DNA from: Mucilaginibacter sp. KACC 22773
GTDB lineage: Bacteria; Bacteroidota; Bacteroidia; Sphingobacteriales; Sphingobacteriaceae
Assembly (NCBI RefSeq): GCF_028736215.1
Contig: NZ_CP117883.1
Span: 4,402,001 to 4,466,000 of the forward strand
Length of the DNA: 64,000 bases
Direction of reading: 5' to 3'
In this document: positions 58,807 through 64,000 of the stretch, piece after piece
Position numbering within the stretch: the stretch's first letter is position 1
How the letters are laid out: each line of letters starts with the position of its first letter
Notes under the pieces: model-generated
What the model was told of the DNA's origin: nothing
Databases searched by the model: none
Seen by the model: only the letters and a program-made list of their open reading frames with translations
Position numbers and translations under genes: made by a program

Positions 58807-59367
58807 TCAAGGTTGTTTTGTCAATATAGCATAATAATCCCGGCCAATTGTCCTGTAAAACCTATATTTAAACTTGACCCGAAAGGAATTTACTTTAAAG
58901 GAAAGTGAGTTGTTTTGCCAGTTGATGTCGAACTTTTTTTTTCCATTAAGATGATAATAAAAAGGTTGCGAAACTTTACTATGAAGCATTGGTGGATTAT
59001 TTTCAATCGTTTTTCTGTAATCTTCATCCAAAGCACTCTTAGGATAATACCCAATTTCAATTATAGTACGCTCGTTTGAAGCTTTATAAACAAACAGGTT
59101 AATATCATAAAGGTCGGGATACAACGTTAACATCTGAGGCATAATATCGGCTAAATATTGCGGCTCCATTTTATCGTATCTAGCTTTCGAAACCTTACCT
59201 CGTACGCCAAATTCCTCTTCCCGTTCTTTAAGGTTACTAATAATATATAAACAATTATCAGATATCGTATTCCATGCCAAATCACGGGCCATGCCAAGCA
59301 AACTAACCGTAGCTTCGGCTAAATGTTTTTGCAACGTATTTTTAGTAATTATTTTCCTATAGAACAT
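58807..59367 (-). CDS. Hypothetical protein after the PAS-GAF sensor gene
   Basis: Soluble protein of 186 residues; no family recognised. Contains VSLLGMARDLAWNTISDNCL and MPQMLTLYPDLYDINLFVYK, a mixed alpha/beta pattern, with a basic C-terminus (FRVKFKYRFYRTIGRDYYAI). It starts 10 bases after the stop of the sensor gene at 59378-60835, so they probably share an mRNA and a pathway. Confidence 0.7.
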   Translation of the reverse strand: MFYRKIITKNTLQKHLAEATVSLLGMARDLAWNTISDNCLYIISNLKEREEEFGVRGKVSKARYDKMEPQYLADIMPQMLTLYPDLYDINLFVYKASNERTIIEIGYYPKSALDEDYRKTIENNPPMLHSKVSQPFYYHLNGKKKFDINWQNNSLSFKVNSFRVKFKYRFYRTIGRDYYAILTKQP

Positions 59368-59377
59368 TTGATATGGT

Positions 59378-60835
59378 TTACCTTCCTCCTTTTACTTCTT
59401 CGCCATACATCTCTGTATCATTAACCCGCATATAAACGGTTTTTTCGACAATATTGTGAATCACTTCGTCCAGTTCACGAGCAGTGGTATCAAGGTGGGT
59501 AACTATTTCTTTATTCAAAGGATTTAGCATATCATCCCGATCGAATAAATTGACAAGACCGAGGATGGTAGCCACCGGCCGCCTGAGTTCATGCGAGCTT
59601 ATATTAGCTATCGAGTGTAGCCGGTTGTTTTGATCCAGTATATTTTCCTCGTTTCTTTTGCTTTCTATCAAAACCCGCAAAATATTTACGGTGCGCCCAA
59701 TCAATTGAAGTTCGCTATCATTGGGTTCACGTACACAGTTATAATAAATACCAAACACCGCCAAAACTTTTGATCCTTTTGAACTGATAACCGGGGTAGA
59801 CCAACATGCTTTTAATCCAAACTGTTTAGCCAGGCCGGCATAATCGGCCCAAAGAAAATCATTTTCAATATCGGTTACTATAACCTGCCTCCTATGAAAC
59901 ACCGCTGTACCACATGAACCAACATGTGGGCCTACCGATAGGTTTTCAATTGCATCACAATAAGCTTTAGGTAGCTGCGGGGCAGCAAGATTATGTAATT
60001 TTTCCTGCGCATCATCAACCTCCAAAACCGAGCATATCATTTCCGGAAAAATACCTTCAATTCCCATTAATAATTCGTTGGTTGTTTGCGCAAGGGTGTA
60101 TCTTGATGCAGTATTTAACTCTAACACCTTCTTTTCCAGGGTTAAAACCCATTGCTGGATCATAATTTCGGTAATGTCCCGGATAAAAACGGCCAACTTA
60201 TTATCGTATGGATATACATTCATACGCAACCACGAGTTGGAAAATGAATTTAAATACTGTACCTGTAATGATTGTTTCCTGGCCAGCGACCGCTGAAATT
60301 CGTCGGTTACCCTGGGTGTTAAACCGAGGCTTTCGATCTCCGTAAGCCTCGATAAGGAGACCTGGCCTGCATCTAAATTGGTCATTGCCAGGAAAGCCGG
60401 ATTAAAAGCCAAAACATTCCACCCTGCATCAAGTACAATAAAACCTTCGTTAAGACTTTGGATGGTATGTTGCACTATATCATCGCTTACAGCGTCAACA
60501 ATGCCGATAACAGGGCTCCCTGTTGAATAAATAAGGTTGTCGTCGTTAAGCAGGATAGACCAGGTAACGTTGTAATAACAACCGTCCTTGGCTTTAACAC
60601 GGCTTTGATACCCTATTAGTTTTTTATCCGCAACCAACCTGGCAACTGATTCTTCTTTGCGTTCCTTATCGGCCGGGTGGCATATGTCGGCAATATTTAT
60701 TCCAGCCAGTTCGGCTTCAGTATAATTAAATAAATGTTGGAAAGCCGGGTTAGTGTGCAATATTACACCGCTCATATCCATTACAAAAAATATATCTTTT
60801 GAATGCGTAAAAAAGGATATGAATCTTGTATCCAT
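59378..60835 (-). CDS. PAS-PAS-GAF sensor with HisKA-like helix but no ATPase domain
   Basis: Protein of 485 residues. Two PAS domains (about 1-115 with VILHTNPAFQHLFNYTEAEL, and 118-230), a GAF domain (about 240-400, SVGPHVGSCGTAVFHRRQVI), and a C-terminal H-box helix NISSHELRRPVATILGLVNL. After it only about 60 residues remain, and no N-, G1- or G2-box of a HATPase domain is present. The gene stops normally, so this is its designed end. It could be a phosphotransfer or dimerisation partner of another kinase such as that at 57046, or a sensor with a different output. Confidence 0.88.
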   Translation of the reverse strand: MDTRFISFFTHSKDIFFVMDMSGVILHTNPAFQHLFNYTEAELAGINIADICHPADKERKEESVARLVADKKLIGYQSRVKAKDGCYYNVTWSILLNDDNLIYSTGSPVIGIVDAVSDDIVQHTIQSLNEGFIVLDAGWNVLAFNPAFLAMTNLDAGQVSLSRLTEIESLGLTPRVTDEFQRSLARKQSLQVQYLNSFSNSWLRMNVYPYDNKLAVFIRDITEIMIQQWVLTLEKKVLELNTASRYTLAQTTNELLMGIEGIFPEMICSVLEVDDAQEKLHNLAAPQLPKAYCDAIENLSVGPHVGSCGTAVFHRRQVIVTDIENDFLWADYAGLAKQFGLKACWSTPVISSKGSKVLAVFGIYYNCVREPNDSELQLIGRTVNILRVLIESKRNEENILDQNNRLHSIANISSHELRRPVATILGLVNLFDRDDMLNPLNKEIVTHLDTTARELDEVIHNIVEKTVYMRVNDTEMYGEEVKGGR

Positions 60836-60902
60836 AGCAGATGATTATGGCATATTTTACTATATCTAAGTTATAAAATATTTATAATAATCAAATATTA
60901 AT

Positions 60903-61607
60903 TTAGGGCGTACTCACCGCAACGGGCAAAACTTTACCATTGAAAAACCTATGGCCGGTAAGCGCAAAATCGGCAACATATTTCCCCATTTCAAATGCCA
61001 AAACAGGCGATTCATAACCTGGAAAAGCCTTTTCCAGCATTTCGGTTTGTGCCGATCCTAATGCCAGGCAATTCACTTTAATATCCTGGCCGGCCAGTTC
61101 CTGGGCCAGGCACTCGGTTAAAGTGTGTAATGCCGATTTACTTGCCGAATAAGCCGCCAGGCCCGGAAACTTAGCGCTGCCCTGGTAGCCGCCCATGCTA
61201 CCAATATTTACAATATGACCGCCCCCTGGTACCAGGGGCAATAAAGCTTGTATTATGCGCACGTGTCCTATAAAATTACTTTGCAGCATTTCTACAAAAT
61301 CAGTTTCCTGCAATTCCATAAACGGCTTATTGATGAGTACGCCGGCATTGTTAATTAAAATATCAACCCGGTTATCAAAGTTGGCTTTAATAAACTGAAG
61401 CAGGCCTTCGTAATCATCGTGTACGATATCAAATGTAAGCGCGTACAACTGGCAATCGGGGTTAAGGCCATTGGCTATTTCCAGCAAACGCTCCAGTTTA
61501 TCCTGCGATCGCGCAAGGGCTATTACTTTATGATTACCGGATAGTATCAATTCAATTACAGCTTCAAATCCTACGCCGCTGCTGGCGCCTGTTATAATGA
61601 TATTCAT
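60903..61607 (-). CDS. SDR family oxidoreductase
   Basis: Classical short-chain dehydrogenase/reductase of 234 residues. NAD(P)-binding TGASSGVGFEAVIEL at the N-terminus, the NNAG motif in ILINNAGVLINKP, and the catalytic Ser with YxxxK in GLAAYSASKSALHTLTE. Substrate unknown. Single gene; about 70 bases after the sensor gene's upstream region. Confidence 0.93.
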   Translation of the reverse strand: MNIIITGASSGVGFEAVIELILSGNHKVIALARSQDKLERLLEIANGLNPDCQLYALTFDIVHDDYEGLLQFIKANFDNRVDILINNAGVLINKPFMELQETDFVEMLQSNFIGHVRIIQALLPLVPGGGHIVNIGSMGGYQGSAKFPGLAAYSASKSALHTLTECLAQELAGQDIKVNCLALGSAQTEMLEKAFPGYESPVLAFEMGKYVADFALTGHRFFNGKVLPVAVSTP

Positions 61608-61612
61608 AAGTT

Positions 61613-61640
61613 AAGCCCCCTAACCCCCTGAAGGGGGAAC
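61613..61640. repeat. CCCCTGAAGGGG element
   Basis: AAGCCCCCTAACCCCCTGAAGG and GGGAACG, same type as 24928-24955 and 50138-50170, between the SDR gene and the hydroxylase gene. Confidence 0.65.
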
Positions 61641-61741
61641 GATAGTTTGATATAAAATGAGTTATTTGCAGCACTGATTACCGGGCGCAAACCATCCTTT
61701 ATTACTTTGCGGCATCAACACCGATAGCAATAAAACCCGGC

Positions 61742-63514
61742 CTAAAATACCAATTTTTGCTCAACCGGATGTGCTATCAGGTAAAAACCATCGTCAATCA
61801 GTTTTTTTAGCTCGGGCTGATCTTTTGCTTTTTGTTGCAGAAAATTCCGGATGTCGGATGCTAATAGTGGCTCAATATCCTCATGCTCCAAAAGTTCCAG
61901 TATTTCCAGGGCACAAAGCCAGTCGTCATGATGGTCTTTTTGCAGTTTGAGCCAAACATTACCTAAAAAACCATAATCGCCTTGTTTTTGGCGGCAATCC
62001 CGAACCTGTTTGTAAAGCTTATGAAGTTCTTTACTTTTAAAATCATATTCCACATGATGGGTTGCCGTTTTTGATTTATAAACAGCCTCCTCAAAAGCTT
62101 CTTTATCGGCAGCGCCGCAAAACACCGAGGTTACATGTTGGCCAACAGCCATATCATAAACACCCCATGATGGGTCGAACAGTATTGTATCGTTGTGGTC
62201 GGTTACCGTACAGTCTGCAAAAGTAATGAGGCTCGTTTTGCCTTCATTTTCCAGTATGCCTTTTACTTTCCCTTTCACAGTAATACCGCTTTCAAAATTC
62301 AGCACCGCGTTTTGGTTTATGCTGATGCCGATACTTTCCAATTCGGCAACGTCCCAATCTTCAATCGGGCCAAAGTTTTTCAGCTTGCCAACCGGTGAGC
62401 TAAAGCCGTTACGATGATAGGTTTTGCCATGCCCCTTTAGCTGTTTATTATTTACTGCCAAAGCAGCAGGCTCGGTGATTTTAATAAAACAGGGCTGGCC
62501 GTCTCTATCCAACTTAAATTCGGTAACGGTGCCGGAAACCTGCAGGCCAGAGCTATAAACTACGGTGCAGGTATTTTTACTTTCGACAGCCTTGCCTAAA
62601 CCATAAGCACCGCCCCGGCGGAACGCCATGGTATTGGCAAACTGCTCCAATACATCTATCAGGTTTTGGAAAGTTGGCGTTACAAAAAGCTGCGGCTGTG
62701 TTTTGGTAATATCATAACTATAGTTTACGGCATCTATGGTATACCAAAGCTTTTTAACGCCGGCCGTCATACAGCTGGCACTCTCGCCTATTGACGATAG
62801 CAGGCCGGCCCCGTATATTTTCGGGTTTTCGAGTGTACCAATCAGGCCATATTCTACCGTCCACCAATGCAGGCGGCTTAGCAGCGCCATTTCTGATGGT
62901 TCGCCCATGTTTTCCTGCCTGTAGGCCAATAACTCTTCGGCCTTTTTGATCTGCTCGGGGTCTGCATCCGGCATTTCTTTTAATATCGATAAAGCCCTTA
63001 TGGCTTCATAAAGTTCAAAATCCTGTGCCGAAAACATAGCCTTTGCCCCTATCGACCCAAAATAGCTCAAATATTCGTGGTAATCCTTATCGGCAATAAT
63101 TGGCGCATGCCCTGCCGATTCGTGTATAATATCGGGTGCCGGTGTATACTCAATATGTCGCGATTGCCGGATATCGGCAGCAATAACCAGCACCCTGCAG
63201 GCCTGGTATTCCATGAAGGCCGCAGGCGGTATAAAACCATCAACGGTAACGGCTCCCCAGCCTATTTTAGCCAGAGCATCGTTCATTTCCTGCAAATCGG
63301 GAATCCGTTCGATGGTAAGGCCGGCTTTGGTTAAACCGGGGATGTAAGGATAGTAGGCTACATCCTTAAGATAGCTATAATTTTGCCGCATTACATAGCG
63401 CCAAACCGCGTGGTCAATAGGCGTGTAATGCTCGTAATGTTGGTCGACTATAAATTGTTTTAAATGACCGGGCAATGCCGCAACCTGCGGATTATTAAAA
63501 TCATTAAAGTTCAT
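61742..63514 (-). CDS. Aromatic amino acid hydroxylase with long C-terminal extension
   Basis: Pterin- and iron-dependent hydroxylase (phenylalanine 4-monooxygenase family), 590 residues, about twice the length of typical bacterial PhhA. The catalytic domain covers about 1-290: HESAGHAPIIADKDYHEYLS (near residue 131) carries the two His ligands, and a further Glu lies in LHWWTVEYGLIG. Residues about 300-480 contain two similar beta-rich segments (VVYSSGLQVSGTVTEFKLD and LNFESGITVKGKVKGILEN), and the last 80 residues are helical. Long forms like this are known in Bacteroidota. Product expected to be tyrosine from phenylalanine; other aromatic substrates possible. TACGTTCTG upstream may be its -7 element. 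Confidence 0.9.
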   Translation of the reverse strand: MNFNDFNNPQVAALPGHLKQFIVDQHYEHYTPIDHAVWRYVMRQNYSYLKDVAYYPYIPGLTKAGLTIERIPDLQEMNDALAKIGWGAVTVDGFIPPAAFMEYQACRVLVIAADIRQSRHIEYTPAPDIIHESAGHAPIIADKDYHEYLSYFGSIGAKAMFSAQDFELYEAIRALSILKEMPDADPEQIKKAEELLAYRQENMGEPSEMALLSRLHWWTVEYGLIGTLENPKIYGAGLLSSIGESASCMTAGVKKLWYTIDAVNYSYDITKTQPQLFVTPTFQNLIDVLEQFANTMAFRRGGAYGLGKAVESKNTCTVVYSSGLQVSGTVTEFKLDRDGQPCFIKITEPAALAVNNKQLKGHGKTYHRNGFSSPVGKLKNFGPIEDWDVAELESIGISINQNAVLNFESGITVKGKVKGILENEGKTSLITFADCTVTDHNDTILFDPSWGVYDMAVGQHVTSVFCGAADKEAFEEAVYKSKTATHHVEYDFKSKELHKLYKQVRDCRQKQGDYGFLGNVWLKLQKDHHDDWLCALEILELLEHEDIEPLLASDIRNFLQQKAKDQPELKKLIDDGFYLIAHPVEQKLVF

Positions 63515-63574
63515 TTACGTTTAATTGGTTTAAAACAGAACGTAAAATTAGCTAATTAGGTTTACCCGCAAACT

Positions 63575-64000
63575 TTATTTTTCGGCAGCGGATTTATTCT
63601 CATCAACGGTTTCGCCCTCAAAAATTGATTTGTCTAACCCTTTTTCCAAACGCGCCGGACGGATCACATAATAAACCCCGAACAAGGCTACCAATAGTGA
63701 TATGAGGTAAAAAGAGGATGGCAAAAATACGGCAAGCCCTTTATCCATAGGGAAAATATCCGATAATTTGGTAAATATGGCTTCACGCGCACCGGCGCCG
63801 CCAACAGTAATTGGCAGGATAGATGCCAGGGCCGATATCAAAAACGACAACAGGTAAGGCGAGTACTTGCCGGTAAAGTCCTGGCCAATCATTACGCAAA
63901 TAATGGCTAATAACTGCATACCCTGTACTATCAGCGCTTTTAAATGCGCCTGGAAAAAATAAGTGGTGTATTCTCTAAAAAACTTGTAGGCTACAAAATA
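63575..64000 (-). CDS. Flippase-like/lysylphosphatidylglycerol synthase TM domain protein (partial)
   Basis: C-terminal 141 residues of a multi-pass membrane protein; the frame runs without a stop to the window edge, so the start lies outside. LPITVGGAGAREAIFTKLSD is the highly conserved motif of the AglD/MprF-like (UPF0104) family. Such proteins move lipids or lipid-linked sugars across the inner membrane. The acidic C-terminal tail after the last helix (FEGETVDENKSAAEK) is soluble. Confidence 0.85.
   Translation of the reverse strand, partial: YFVAYKFFREYTTYFFQAHLKALIVQGMQLLAIICVMIGQDFTGKYSPYLLSFLISALASILPITVGGAGAREAIFTKLSDIFPMDKGLAVFLPSSFYLISLLVALFGVYYVIRPARLEKGLDKSIFEGETVDENKSAAEK

Overview
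The window looks like a chromosomal segment of a Bacteroidota species, most likely family Sphingobacteriaceae and Mucilaginibacter- or Pedobacter-like. The signs are a complete ECF-sigma/FecR/SusC/SusD glycan locus, DUF5009 and DUF4407 proteins, promoters of the TAnnTTTG type, weak ribosome binding sites, and many short dispersed intergenic repeats typical of this family. I saw no rRNA, tRNA or CRISPR.

Layout. 0.25-1.9 kb: a Blc-type lipocalin with a truncated remnant of a second copy, divergent from a nucleoside-diphosphate-sugar-epimerase-like protein. 2.1-18.0 kb (all minus strand): a polysaccharide utilisation locus running ECF sigma factor, FecR anti-sigma, SusC, SusD, terminator, GH78 rhamnosidase, DUF5009 membrane acyltransferase-like protein, GH20 hexosaminidase and GH92 mannosidase. 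18.1-19.7 kb: a two-gene alkylation-repair operon. 19.8-33.4 kb: mostly housekeeping or transport genes (cation/proton antiporter, Old Yellow Enzyme, OsmC protein, PBP4-type carboxypeptidase, amino acid permease, K+-dependent membrane pyrophosphatase, M1 aminopeptidase). 33.4-41.6 kb: an accessory region rich in repeats, with a DUF4407 membrane protein, a coiled-coil protein, a translationally coupled DUF262/HEPN pair that resembles a defence or toxin module, and a kinase-like protein preceded by a small putative DNA-binding protein. 41.6-45.3 kb: the 5-oxoprolinase operon pxpB-pxpC-pxpA with an Nramp-family transporter. 45.6-64 kb: amidase, amino acid permease, MarC protein, RsmB-type methyltransferase, periplasmic-binding lipoprotein, guaA, ssb, two PAS-domain sensor proteins, an SDR oxidoreductase, an aromatic amino acid hydroxylase with a long C-terminal extension, and the end of a flippase-like membrane protein.

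The most interesting points are: (1) intergenic arrays built from 7-bp units of different sequence at seven regions; (2) the DUF262/HEPN pair; (3) the small-protein/kinase-like pair whose first gene has decayed copies elsewhere in the window; (4) a lipocalin remnant whose differences from the intact gene are almost all synonymous; (5) an in-frame TGA followed by 47 further sense codons after ssb; (6) a repeat that supplies the C-terminus of an antiporter gene. All family calls were made by eye from protein sequence, without database searches.
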